A program made the position numbers and the translations under genes. The notes beneath the pieces were generated by a model, which was given only the letters and a program-made list of their open reading frames with translations, did no database searches and had not been told where the DNA came from. From Scylla paramamosain (taxonomy: Eukaryota > Arthropoda > Malacostraca > Decapoda > Portunidae), in the NCBI RefSeq assembly GCF_035594125.1, contig NC_087192.1, forward strand, positions 10,057,501-10,121,500: a stretch of DNA of 64,000 nt, in the 5' to 3' direction. The first letter of the stretch is position 1, and each line of letters begins with the position of its first letter. Positions 11,861 through 22,760 of the stretch are shown here, one piece after another.

Positions 11861-13465
11861 GTCCAACACCCTTGATGCACCCGAACTGGATCAAAGTGTT
11901 CTTACGGTCTTCATGCGCCAAGACTCCCTTAATGGCGGGCTTGATGTCAGTTGTTTGGCAGTAAATTGTGAGTGGGGTTTCTTGACATCTCCAGTGGCTG
12001 GAGCAGACTTGCCACACACACACACACACAAAAGGTCTGTCATAACAACAGCAAACAGGGCCACAACTTAGCCCTTCTTCAGGACACAACCGGTGCCGCT
12101 TCTTCATTCTCCTCCTACTCCTCCCACGAGGCCTGTCTCTGCCTCTCACACAGGACTTGCGGCCTCCACAGCGACATCTGCATGATGACTTCCTCACATT
12201 GGATGTCTTGTTGATACGAGTATCACCTTTTCTCCAACAGCTTCTTCTGTTTCAACTTCTGTAACTCTTATCTTCTCTCCTCTTTCTCCTTCATCTTCTC
12301 TTGCCTCTACTTTCACTACTACTTAGCATATTCTTACCTCTCCTTCTTTCTCTGCTGCACGACCAATTCCTTCTTCTCTGCCTTTTCTTCATAACAACAC
12401 AAACACAAGAGTCATCAGACAAGAACAACCCTACGTCCTCAATACACTCAACACGCCTACCAGATGCCATATCATGGTTGTCATAGATAGATAGATAGAT
12501 AGATAGATAAATAGATAGTTCATTGACCAAATAATAGCATTACAACTTAAAGATAATAGTAATACAAAGATGATAACAATGTAATTTGATTTTCCATCAA
12601 ATTCCTGACAAATAGCAATAGATACCAAACTGTAGTCCACAACACAAAACATTAAATTGTTGAATATTCCTAAATAACTTACTGGCTATTTCAATAATTA
12701 TCTATTTACTCAACATATACAGTTATGCATAGAACCTCCTAGACTATATAATATCCCATACTAATTTCTATGAAACCTTATGAGATTCATGAAACAGTTC
12801 ATACATTCATACATAACTCTTAAGGATTTCATGTACTATAGGCGTCTTCTTCAGTTCTCATAAGGGCTTAGATTTTTAGCTCCTAGGAGGTTCGCCCACT
12901 TGACCACTGAAGAACAGACCAGCAGAGTTGCCTGGCGTGCTGCCCAAATAAAGTGTCATACAGTTCACTGGCAATGTGTCCCTCATAGAGCCTGCAGCAG
13001 CCTTAACCACTCATTCCTTGCAGTTTATGCTATTTAGAAGTGAATAGCTGGTCTTCAGGCCTTGTGATATTGTTAGTTGAATAAAAGTAATCATATAGGA
13101 CCGATTCTTTGCCTTTTTTTTCAGATCGAAGGAAAGAAACAGGTAGACACATTGGTTATTCTTGTTTAATGGCAGTTACTTTTAAAGAAAAAGGCATATA
13201 GTAATATGCCGTAGCCTGGTTAAGACATTCCAGATCAAAATGATGCTTGATGTTTGACAAATATGACTATAAAATTTGCTCCATGTTACTGTACACATGG
13301 CAGTTATGAAATGAAATGTCAAAGCATCTCTTTGCTGGTATTTTCACACTATTTTCACGTTTTGGGTGTGTTCCATCTCTTAGGTATCCCTCTTTATTAT
13401 CCTGGTCTGTATAGACAGACTACAACTATTATAATATAACGAAATATGTTCTATTATTCGCGATT
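11861..13465. other. Unassigned spacer
   Basis: No gene or known repeat family. It contains a (CA)8 run near 12014, CT-rich sequence at 12090-12420 and a (TAGA)n run at 12484-12519. The open frames (up to 116 codons) follow biased composition and lack domain-like content. Confidence 0.4.
12484..12519. repeat. (TAGA)n tetranucleotide repeat
   Basis: About eight TAGA units with one substitution (AAAT) near 12510. Confidence 0.85.
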
Positions 13466-13484
13466 ATGGAGCAAGGGGAAACTA
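13466..13484. repeat. Left target-site duplication of the RTE element
   Basis: ATGGAGCAAGGGGAAACTA precedes the element. The right copy at 16592-16610 differs by one base (G to A at the twelfth position). Confidence 0.85.
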
Positions 13485-13699
13485 ACCCAGCCACTGGGGA
13501 AACAAACCAGTGCAACTCAGTGCCAGTCCCAAGCCCGGATAAATGGGAAGGGTTGCGTCAGGAAGGGCATCCGGCATAAAAATTTGCCAATACATTGATG
13601 CGGATCATAAATGAGAGCACCATACCGGATCGGTCGCCTCCCGGGTTACCAACGACCGCCTACGGCGCTGCGCCCCAATAGGGTGCCGGTGTACAGTAT

Positions 13700-14640
13700 G
13701 TGACTGTTGGGAGGAGAAGGAGAAGAGGAGGAGGACGGATTCGGAGGAAGCAAGAAAGAAGGAAGGACAGAAAAGTAGAGATAAGAGTTGGATCTTTAAA
13801 TGTTGGCACCAGGACTGGTAAAAATAAAGGGAAAGAATTAGTTGAGATGATGGAGAAAAGAAAGATAGATGTTCTCTGTGTACAGGAAACTAAATGGCGG
13901 GAAAGCCAAGCGAGGCTGATTGGAAGAGGTTGCAAGTTGTTCTATTATGGTGTGGATGGAAGGAGGAATGGCACTGGAGTGATAGTAAAGGAAAAGTATA
14001 TCAACAGTGTACTGGAAGTAGAGAGTATCTGATAGAGTAATGAGTTTGAAGATGGAAATTGAAGGGATACAAATAAATGTGATCAGTGCATACGCCCCAC
14101 AGGTGGGGTGTGAGTTGAACGAAAAGGAGTTCTGGAGTGAGGTGGAGGAAGTGATACAGAACATCCCCAGAGAGGAGAGGATTGTTATTGGAGCAGGCTT
14201 TAATGGACATATCGGAGAAGGAAATAATGGTGACGAGGATGTGATGGGCAGATATGGTGTGGGAGAGAAATACGGAGGGACAGATGGTTGTTGACTGTGC
14301 GAAACGAATGGAGATGGCATTAGTGAACACCTATTTTAAGAAGAGGGAGGAGCACAGAGTTACATATATGAGTGAAGAAAGGAGTACACAGGTAGACTTT
14401 ATACTGTGTGGGAGATGCAACTTGAAAGAGTTTAGCGATTGTAAGGTTGTGCCCGGGGAGAGTGTGGCAAGACAGCATAGAGTGTTAGTTGGGAACCTGA
14501 GCCTGAAAACGAAGACAAGGAGGAAAGTGAGGACTGAACCAAAGATCAAATGGTGGAAACTAAAGGAGGAGTACAATATAGCATTTAAGCAGAAGGTGAG
14601 CCAAGCTTTGGTAGAAAGGGAAGAGGTCAGTTGGGAGTAG
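13700..14640 (+). pseudogene. RTE apurinic endonuclease domain
   Basis: The frame at 13700-14032 has RVGSLNVGTRTGK and DVLCVQETKWRES (the catalytic Glu strand), then NGTGVIVKEKY. After a frameshift near 14035, INVISAYAPQVGCE and IVIGAGFNGHIGE follow, where GDFNGHIG is expected. That is a D-to-A change at a catalytic position. TYMSEERSTQVDFILC and the changed terminal ARQHRVLV, where SDHR is expected, complete the fold. With two catalytic positions altered, the nicking enzyme is dead. Confidence 0.8.
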
Positions 14641-15158
14641 ATCTCAAAAACGGTGAGAGAGAAAGCCATACATGTATTTGGGATGACATCAGGACGAAGA
14701 AAAGAAGACAAGGAAACCTGGTGGTGGAATGAGGAAGTGCAGGATAGCATAAAGAGGAAGAGGCTGGCAAAACGAAACTGGGACAGACATAGGGACGAAG
14801 GAAGTCTTCAGGAATACAAGGAAGCATAGCGAAGAAGCATAGCGAAGAAGGAAGTGGCAAAGGCGAAGGAAAAGACATATGAAGAGTTATATGAGAAGTT
14901 AGATACTAAGGAAGTGGAGAAAGACCTCTGCCGACTGGCCAGACAGAGAGACAGAGATGGGAGGGATGTGCAGCATGTTAGAATGATAAAGGATGCAGAC
15001 GGAAATATACTGACAAGGGAAGAGAATATATTAAGAAGATGAAAGGAGTATTTTGAGGATCTGATGAACATCGAAAATGAAAGGGAAAGAAGGTTAGAGG
15101 AGGTGGAAGAGTTAAATCAGGAAGTGCCAAGGATCAGTAGAGAAGAGGTGAGGAAGGC

Positions 15159-16568
15159 TTTGAGGAGGATGAAGGGAGGTAAGGCAGTAGGCCCAGATAA
15201 GATACCAGTGTAAGCATGGAGAAGTTTAGGAGAGATGACAGTGGGTTGGCTTACCAGACTGTTCAACGGGATCTTGGAAGGCGAGAGGATGCCAGATGAG
15301 TGGAGAAAAAATTGTGTTAGTGCCAATTTTCAAGAACAAGGGAGATGTACAAAGCTGCAGCAACTATAGAGGAATTAAGCTGTTGAGTCATGCAATGAAG
15401 ATATGGGAAAGAGTCGTGGAAAAGAGATTGCGAAGAGTGGTGAGGATCAGTGATGAGCAGTTTGGATTCATGCCAGGGAGAAGCACAACGGATGCAATAT
15501 TTGCTCTGAGGATGATGATGAAGAAGTACAGGGAAGGACAGAAGGAGCTGCATTGTGTGTTTATAGATCTAGAAAAGGCTTACGATCGGGTGCCGAGAGA
15601 AGAGCTGTGGTATTGCATGAGGTGCTCGGGAGTGGCAGAGAAGTATATGAAGGTGATGAAGGACATGTACGAAAACAGCGTAACAGCAGTAAGGAATGAC
15701 GGAGGGTTTCGGAGTGGAGATGGGACTGCACCAGGGATCGGCTTTGAGCCCCTTCCTGTTTGCAGTAGTGATGGACAGACTGATGAGATCAGACAGGAAT
15801 CCCCACGAACTATGATGTTCGCAGACGAAGTAGTGATCTGTTGCGAAAACCGGGAAGAAGTGGAGGCAGAGTTAGAGAGGTGGAGATATGCACTGGAGAG
15901 AAGGGGATTGAAAGTGAGCAGGACCAAGACTGAGTACATGCGTCTCAACGGAGGTGATGGGGAGACAACAAGACTACAAGGTGTGCAAATGACAAAGGTT
16001 GATGAATTTAGATATTTGGGGTCCACGGTACAGAGTAATAGAAACTGTGGTAGGGAGATAAAGAAGAGAGTGCAAATGGGATGGAATGGGTGGAGGAAGA
16101 CGGCAGCAGTGACATGTGACAGAAAGGTTTCCGCAAGAACAAAGGGAAAGACTTATAAAACAGTAGTGAGACCCGCCTTGCTGTACGGTATGGAAACAGT
16201 ACGACTAACGAAAAAGCAGGAAGCGGAGTTGGAAGTAGCGGAATTTAAGATATTGCGATTTGCTCTTGAAGTGACGAGGATGGATAAAATCAGAAATGAT
16301 TACATCAGAGGAACAACACGTACGTCGGTTTGGGGATAAAGCAAGGGAGGCTAGGCTGAGGTGGTTTGGACATGTCAGGAGGAGTGACGAGGGGTATGTG
16401 GGGAGGAGGATGCTGGACATTGGTCTACCTGGCAGGAGGAAGAGAGGGAGACCAAAGAGAAGGTTTATGGATGCTGTGAAAGGAGACATGCAAGTGGTGG
16501 GCGTGACAGAGGAAGGCGCAGAAGATCAAGCGCATTGGAGAAGAGTGATCCGCTGTGGTGACCCCTAA
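15159..16568 (+). pseudogene. RTE reverse transcriptase, frameshifted
   Basis: GGKAVGPDKIPV at about 15175-15210 is the finger motif and ends in a stop. The 347-codon frame (15296-16339) then holds LVPIFKNKGDVQSCSNYRGI, GFMPGRSTTDAIFAL and CVFIDLEKAYDRVPREELW (motif A). The stretch GTAPGIGFEPLPVCSSDG at about 15720-15780 is a shifted reading of the LHQGSALSP motif, so two compensating indels hide damage inside an apparently open frame. FADEVVICCEN replaces the FADD box. The last frame, 16296-16568, ends in the family's WRRVIRCGDP and stop. Confidence 0.8.
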
Positions 16569-16591
16569 ATGGGAGGAGCCGAAAGAAGAAG

Positions 16592-16610
16592 ATGGAGCAA
16601 GGAGAAACTA
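16592..16610. repeat. Right target-site duplication of the RTE element
   Basis: ATGGAGCAAGGAGAAACTA follows the 3' terminus directly. The paired duplication fixes both ends of the insertion. Confidence 0.85.
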
Positions 16611-17524
16611 TGATGCAGGGAGCAGGTCTAGCATATCTCCAGGTCACAGGTCATTCAGAGAGGTGAGAGCGCGGTCCCTTGCCCTGGTCCTCTGATTCCG
16701 CCATGTTAAGGGAACATTCTATCTCGTGTATTGCTTCTTCAGATCTGTCTTATTTCATCTACCTGTGCAAATACAAGCTACTTTACAGAGTATTTTAGCA
16801 TGAATTGGTTGTATTAGTCATGACCTTATACCGCGTAATGACATTGTACCAAAGCACAATTATGTGTTGAAAGTCGTGGCCCAAGAAAGGATGGCCATTC
16901 AGTTACCTTTACTTGCCCTGCCAGAATGCTGCACGCTACGCTACTGGAAGGTTGACTGTTCCACGCTCATTGTAAGCAAATGTTACTATTAATTTAATTT
17001 GAAACAATTCACGCTACAGTTTTAATAATGGTTTTCATTCATGACTGACTTGTATGAAGATACAAGTTCGAGATTTTATTGAAAACTATACGTACATCGG
17101 CTTGTTTTCACCTAACATGTTAGCATCGCTGCCTGTGAGTGGCTGTCTTTTTCGCTCCGCCCCGCTGCCTACTCACAAATTGGGCCAGAATTTTTGCAAG
17201 CCCTTAGAAAGCTTGCAGCCCATGGCAGTTGTAAGGCTCCAAAGCTCCCAGGAGACCTGAGCAAAAGGAATGTGTTGGAAAATGCCTGTTTCTGAGTCAC
17301 TTGTGAAGAACTGAAGAAGACGCCTAATTTTGCATGTAGTTTCTAGAGAAAACTTATCAGACATTAGCTGTTCTAAGGTGCTGAAGTGGTACTTGTGTCT
17401 GTGCTGGATGAGGTGGCAGTGCTGGGTGACACGCTGCTGTAGTGCAAAATCTCTCCTTGGTCCAAGCCTCTTCCGGGTGATGTCACTGTGCATGGCCACC
17501 ATATCGAGGCGACAGCATCAAAAC
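16611..17524. other. Unassigned spacer with one 109-codon frame
   Basis: Non-repetitive sequence. A minus-strand frame at 17173-17502 (109 codons) has balanced composition and begins MVAMHSDITRKRLG, but matches no family I recognise. No convincing splice sites or promoter flank it. Confidence 0.3.
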
Positions 17525-17838
17525 ACCCAGGTATTTTATATATTTTTTACGTATTATCAGCTACTTTTGAGGTTTTGTTGACAAATTACTATTGCTTTAA
17601 TGTATGTGGTTATGTTAGGATAGGAATGGAACAAGTGAACAAGAGTAGTGAGTGATAACAGAGCACCAAAACTTTCTCCCTGTGCGTGTCAAATCCTACC
17701 TCCATGTTACATATATATTTTTACAAATTATCAACATCGTTATGGAGCTCTATTGACAAATTACTAATGCTCTGTTGTCTGAGGAATATTTTAAGATAGG
17801 AATGTAGCAAGTAATCAAGACTAGTGAGTGATAACAGC
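17525..17838 (+). repeat. Two tandem copies of an undescribed about 190-bp unit
   Basis: The stretches 17525-17663 and 17718-17838 align along their length. Both contain TTGACAAATTACTA followed by a GGATAGGAATGGAACAAGT-type segment and end in AGTAGTGAGTGATAACAG or CTAGTGAGTGATAACAG. The part from 17685 (GTCAAATCCTACCTCCATGTT) to 17805 reappears inverted at 27836-27948. No coding potential. Confidence 0.65.
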
Positions 17839-17844
17839 ATGCCA

Positions 17845-18200
17845 CTTAGAAAAAATAGGTAAAGTAAAGGCAAGAAAAGGGTAAATCTAGTGTCCCAAAT
17901 AGCACACCCTTTAAAGGGTAAATCACACACAGTTTACCCTTTAGCAAAAATGGGTAAACGAAAAGTAATTTACCTTTTTCAAGGGTAAATCAAGTAAATC
18001 AAGTATTTCCCCCCTTCTGTAGGGTAAACTGGAATGCAGATGTAGCCCTATGTTACATATTTTACCCTTTCGATGCTGATTTGCCCCATAGTCACCTTAT
18101 TTACCCTTTACAGGGTAAAACTTTGTTCTGATTTACGACATGCTAACCTTTTCCAATGGTGTAAATTCAAGACACCCACCCTTTTCAATATACCCTTCCA
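17845..18200. repeat. Cluster of GGGTAAA/TTTACCC motifs
   Basis: More than ten copies of (A)GGGTAAA or its complement TTTACCC(T) lie in about 350 bases, in both orientations. Examples are the near-palindrome ACCCTTTAAAGGGTAAA near 17907 and TTTACCCTTTACAGGGTAAA near 18101. A second cluster at 27635-27780 adjoins the inverted repeat relative, so the motif cluster belongs to the same composite repeat. 18201-19070 beyond it shows no identifiable feature. Confidence 0.6.
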
Positions 18201-19705
18201 TTCCGTGGAATGAAATACTTATTGGTCCTTATTTTCTTTTAACTTGTTAGGCTTGCACACATATACAGATCTCATAGTTTCAGTACTTATAAAATTATTG
18301 AAGGAAAATGGAATGCCATTGTTCACTGTACACATCCTAAAACCAAAGGATTACAAAACATAAATTCAGTATATCTATTTATTACACAATTAACATCTTC
18401 ATATATATGTATGTTCTACTGAATAAAAATAAATAGGAATGTGTTGTGTAACATACACACAGGATATATAAATATATATAGGAATGGAGAGAATAATGCT
18501 TGTCAAAATGTTGAGAGACAAGAAAAGAGAATCATGGATCAGGGAGCAGAAAAAGTAGAAGAAATCTTGACACGTTACAACAAAAAAAGTGGACGTGGGT
18601 AGCACGTGTCGTGTGCTGAACAAATAATAATAGATGGACTGTTAGGGTAACAGAGTGGCAATTTAGGGATGGAAAATGAGTGCATAGCAAACAGAGACTT
18701 AGGTGGAGAGATGAGATACAAAGTTACGCTGGAAAGGCCTGGAACAGACAAGCAGATGACAGAGTTACTTGTAAATGAAAGCTGTTGGGTTAAGCCTGCT
18801 GTCCTGCAGTGGAATCTGATGATGATGAGGAGGAGGAGGAGGAAGAAGAGGATGTGGAACAATTGTGAAATTTTAATTTTCATTTATCTGTGTGTTTAGG
18901 AAAACAATGCTTCATGGGTATGTGGTCTTAAATTAATGTGGCTTTACTGTGTGAGGTTTCATGCAATTCCTATTTTTTTAGCCTATGACATAACTGATGC
19001 TGAAATTTTTGGCCTGCCTTTGAAAATGATTTTTTCAAAGAACAGCAGTGTGGTTCTTATTTATTTATTATTTTTTTAGGGGGTACTGGAAGCCAAACAC
19101 CCAAAAGCAATGAAATGGGGCTTCAGACCTTGCACTGAATTTTGCTGTCTTTGTGATCAAGATGGGTTCCCCATTGATGAAAACTTGGAAGTCCTTTTGT
19201 GTCACCAATTTGGGAGATGGAGACTTGATCATCTGGTGACTGTAGAAAACTGTTATTAGTATGTATACTCCGCAAAACAATAATCTGCTCTTAAAGCCTT
19301 AGGTATATACATCTTTTCAGTCTTTGTGGCAGTGGTGGATAGGAAGCCATGAGCATTTGGAATACTAGTTTGTCCTCCTCAGACTGCGAATATCAATCAC
19401 ACCAAGAACATAAAAGACTTAAATACTGCCCTCTCTTTCTCCTGGGCTTCTAAGCCCCCTCACTCTGTCCAATAGTCATTATTTTTGACATGGAAATAAT
19501 ATTTTGTCATTATTTCCCCCACCTTATATCAAGGTAAAAGAAATAAAACATACTTCAATGCTGTCCACTATCACCATTTCCTCGTCCTCTCTGAAGAGTG
19601 ATGGAATCATCTGGACAGCAAACAGTAATCTATGTTCTGAAATATATATAAAATCATAAATGTAATACAAAAGTAATTATATGAATGATGAGTGATATGT
19701 GAACC

Positions 19706-19709
<4 letters not shown>

Positions 19710-19787
<78 letters not shown>
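19710..19787. repeat. (TA)39 array
   Basis: Left of three TA arrays in one intron of the SAM gene. It adjoins the small inverted-repeat element at 19788-19920. Confidence 0.95.
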
Positions 19788-19790
<3 letters not shown>

Positions 19791-19919
19791 GTCCAATAGG
19801 CATAATCATGTGTTAATGTTAATGGCCAAGACCACATTGATCATTATACCTAACTGGGCTGTTTGGTTAATGTTAATGGCTTGTCCATTAATGTTAATGG
19901 ACAGTTATGCCTATTGAGC

Positions 19920-19920
<1 letters not shown>
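19788..19920. mobile_element. Short MITE between two TA arrays
   Basis: About 130 bases with imperfect terminal inverted repeats of about 32 bases. The left has CCAATAGGCATAATCATG and the right, on the complement, CTCAATAGGCATAACTG. The core repeats TTAATGTTAATGG four times in both orientations. There are TA arrays directly on both sides and no coding capacity. Insertion at TA dinucleotides is the habit of Tc1/mariner-type elements, so a non-autonomous member is the likely reading. Confidence 0.6.

Positions 19921-20014
<94 letters not shown>
19921..20014. repeat. (TA)47 array
   Basis: Array between the MITE and the SINE. Its last bases plus TTATGTGAATTA form the left target-site duplication of the SINE. 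Confidence 0.95.
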
Positions 20015-20017
<3 letters not shown>

Positions 20018-20025
20018 GTGAATTA

Positions 20026-20224
20026 GGGAGCCGCCGTGGTACAGTGGCACCGCGTGCGCTTTGGGGGCCAAGTGGTCATCAGGTGCACGGGTTCGAATCC
20101 TGGCTATGGTCCGAGGGTAGGAAGGGCATCCACTCGGGGTAACGGTTCCCAAATGCCAAATCCAAAAGTCCTTCATCAGGAGGCACCGTCTCAGCCCTAA
20201 CAGACTAGGGAAAACTAGACGAAA

Positions 20225-20233
<9 letters not shown>
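20026..20233 (+). mobile_element. tRNA-derived SINE with A tail and target duplication
   Basis: An RNA polymerase III type head with an A-box-like CCGTGGTACAGTGGCA near 20033 and a perfect B box GGGTTCGAATCC at 20089-20100. A body of about 110 bases follows, then an A12 tail at 20222-20233. TTATGTGAATTA occurs just before it (20014-20025) and again after the tail's TA array (20318-20329), each time preceded by TA repeats, and is read as the target-site duplication. It lies in an intron of the SAM gene, opposite to that gene's strand. A different family from the SINEs at 54.9 and 59.6 kb. Confidence 0.85.

Positions 20234-20318
<85 letters not shown>
20233..20318. repeat. (AT)43 array at the SINE tail
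   Basis: Runs directly on from the A12 tail up to the right target-site duplication. It may be partly tail-derived and partly duplicated target. Confidence 0.95.
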
Positions 20319-20321
<3 letters not shown>

Positions 20322-22760
20322 GTGAATTACATATATACAGATGCAGCTTCTATTGCTCTTCCATCCTGTACCTTTCTTCCCTTCTTCATTCAGAGTGCTG
20401 TCCAGGTTTTTCATGTACCGGCTGTAAAACTGAAAATTTTTACACGGTTGCTTGGTGAATTTTATAAGATGAATGAGGGATGTATGCAGTTTATCCCACG
20501 TTTCATCAGGGATACCATCATTCTCACTCTTGGTCTCAATTGAAAGCTGAAAAGACCAAAGACTTCTTAATAACACGTGTAATTAATCTGATTAGAATTA
20601 ATATGAATTTTTAATGGTGCACATTTCTGTAAAATGTATCAATGGTCATTGGTCAGCCTCACAAAAAAATTGAAATAAATATTGTGTGAAAAAAAGCAAA
20701 TTAAAAACGAAAGGAACTTACAAAGTTCCTGCACCATAGTGTTGGAAATTCCTCTAGAATTTCTGACACTGAAACCTCCAGATTGTACCTCCTTTGTGGC
20801 CTGTAAGAGGGCGTTCTTTCCACTTTTCGCTGACACAGCTGGAAGTCCGGACTATTTTTTCTCATCTCCTGCAGAGCATTTAAATGAAACTTGATGATAG
20901 CTTCATCACCTGGAATCAGCTCCTGAAATACACAAGTCATGAATGATTAAATTGCACCTGTAAGCAAGGATTGAGCCAGTACAACTCTACTAGCATAATA
21001 AGACAGCGGTACCTGTCGACCAGGAAACTGCCATGGAAAAGCAATTATATTCAAGCCATATAGACTGTGAGTCAAGCATACTCGACACTAAGCTACTCAG
21101 CTAAAAAGAAAAAAAAAAGAAAAGAAAAAATCTCATGAGCATTTACCAAACTTAGAATTGCTCCACTCTCCCATCTTTTGTTCTTTCAATTTTTTATAAT
21201 CATAACTAGTAAAACAATGACAAAATCTCTGTGGATATAAACAATTACTTGTACACCAAGTAAATATCATATGAAAGGATACCTGAAGTTTCTGACGCTT
21301 CACCAAGCCATTACTGTTTCTGACAGTCTCTTCATCAAGGGGCCGTTTCTGACCTCACACTCTACCCTGAGAACCAAATTTTTCTTTTAGCTCAAGAAAG
21401 GATCTTGATGTTAATGGCAGCCTTATAACCTTCATCATGTTCTGCAGTGAATGCCTTCAGCTTCGCTGAAATTTATAAGGCTTTGAGAATAAGCAATTAA
21501 AAACAATATTGTACTCTCCATTACAATACTGATGTTACATTTAAAAGAATATAAAATGACTTACTGGATCTCTAAGGTATGGATAATCCTTGAACAGGGC
21601 ATTCAAGATACTGGAAAATCCTTTCCTGGACACCATACTGAACAAAGGCATATGACTTTATGACAGTAACTTCTCCCCTGATTCAAAGAGTTATAACACC
21701 AGAAAATGGTTTCACACCCTTCTCTTTTGGAATATTCATTGAGAACATTTGATCAATCTTTCAATTATTATGTGTGTTTATCAATCTTTCAAATATTGTG
21801 TCTGTTTACTTACAGGAGGTCTCGTTTTTCAAGATCTCCAGTTATGACACCTATGACCCTCCTTCTATTAGCTGTCCCTGGCATACAATCTAGGTGGTTC
21901 TGCTTTGTTTGCAGCAGTGTCCTCACATATGGAGGTAGAACAGGAAGTCTGGAAAATGTAATAATAATTGGTGCACATGTCAACAAGGATCGTCTGTTTA
22001 TTTACAGACACTGAGTTCTGAGCAAGTGCAAGACCAAATATAACAGGAGAACAAATATGATGTAACATTGGAAATCATCTTACATACTTGTAGTCATGGA
22101 GATCATGCCACTTAACGGAGGTGGAGGAAGATGGACCTGGCTCAGCAGCAGCTTCAGCGTCTTCTGGTCTGTTTTCATCATTGACACCAGTATTCTTTCC
22201 ATCAACAGGTGTTGCATGATCATCTTCAGAAGAGTTTTCTTTTCTCCTAAGCTTCTCCAACTCTTCTAACAGTACTATTTTATGCCCAATGATAGGTACT
22301 AGTAACTCTCCTATATGTTCTGTCAGCTTTAATAGTCAAGAGCCATTTAAGAGGTTATCTTGAAAAAAAAAAAAGTATGGTAATTGCCTGTTTTAGAAGG
22401 AAACATGGAACAATTTAGAACATTCTGAAAAAATATTGGAAGAAAGAGCCAATACATATAGTTAATACCAAGCAAGAAATAACATACTCTACTTATTTAA
22501 AGGGAGCACAATAATTATAAAAGATAGTAAACCATAAAGACAACAATGAAAGTGCCTTTAATAAACTTGTATGAATATATGGGCATGAAGGCATGCCTAC
22601 ATCGTTAGGAAGCAAGTAGGTAGATTTAAGGGTCATGCATGAAGAAGCTAATCAATACTTGCAGACATCGTATGTAAGAGGAAAACAAGTACAGAAGCAA
22701 AGTTATGTACAACTTAACAATTAAGAGAATACATATAAGGATAACAACGAAGGAAAATAT

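Larger units (their letters stand above)
13485..16591 (+). mobile_element. RTE-clade LINE, full length, inactivated
   Basis: A 3.1-kb element flanked by a 19-bp target-site duplication (13466-13484 and 16592-16610; ATGGAGCAAGG[G/A]GAAACTA, one mismatch). It carries a single endonuclease-RT coding region and a very short 3' end of GGGAGGAGCCGAAAGAAGAA right after the stop, both traits of RTE elements. The 5' leader (13485-13695) contains GGAAGGGCATCCGGCATAAA. Frameshifts and stops lie at about 14030, 14275, 14638, 15040, 15215 and within the RT core. Confidence 0.85.

Noticed and set aside
15296..16339. 347-codon frame taken as an intact reverse transcriptase
   Set aside because: The central part reads a shifted version of the conserved QGS motif and the active-site box is FADE, so two compensating indels merely leave the frame open.
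20026..20110. True tRNA gene
   Set aside because: There are A- and B-box-like motifs but no matching acceptor stem, and the sequence continues into a SINE body with an A tail and target duplication.
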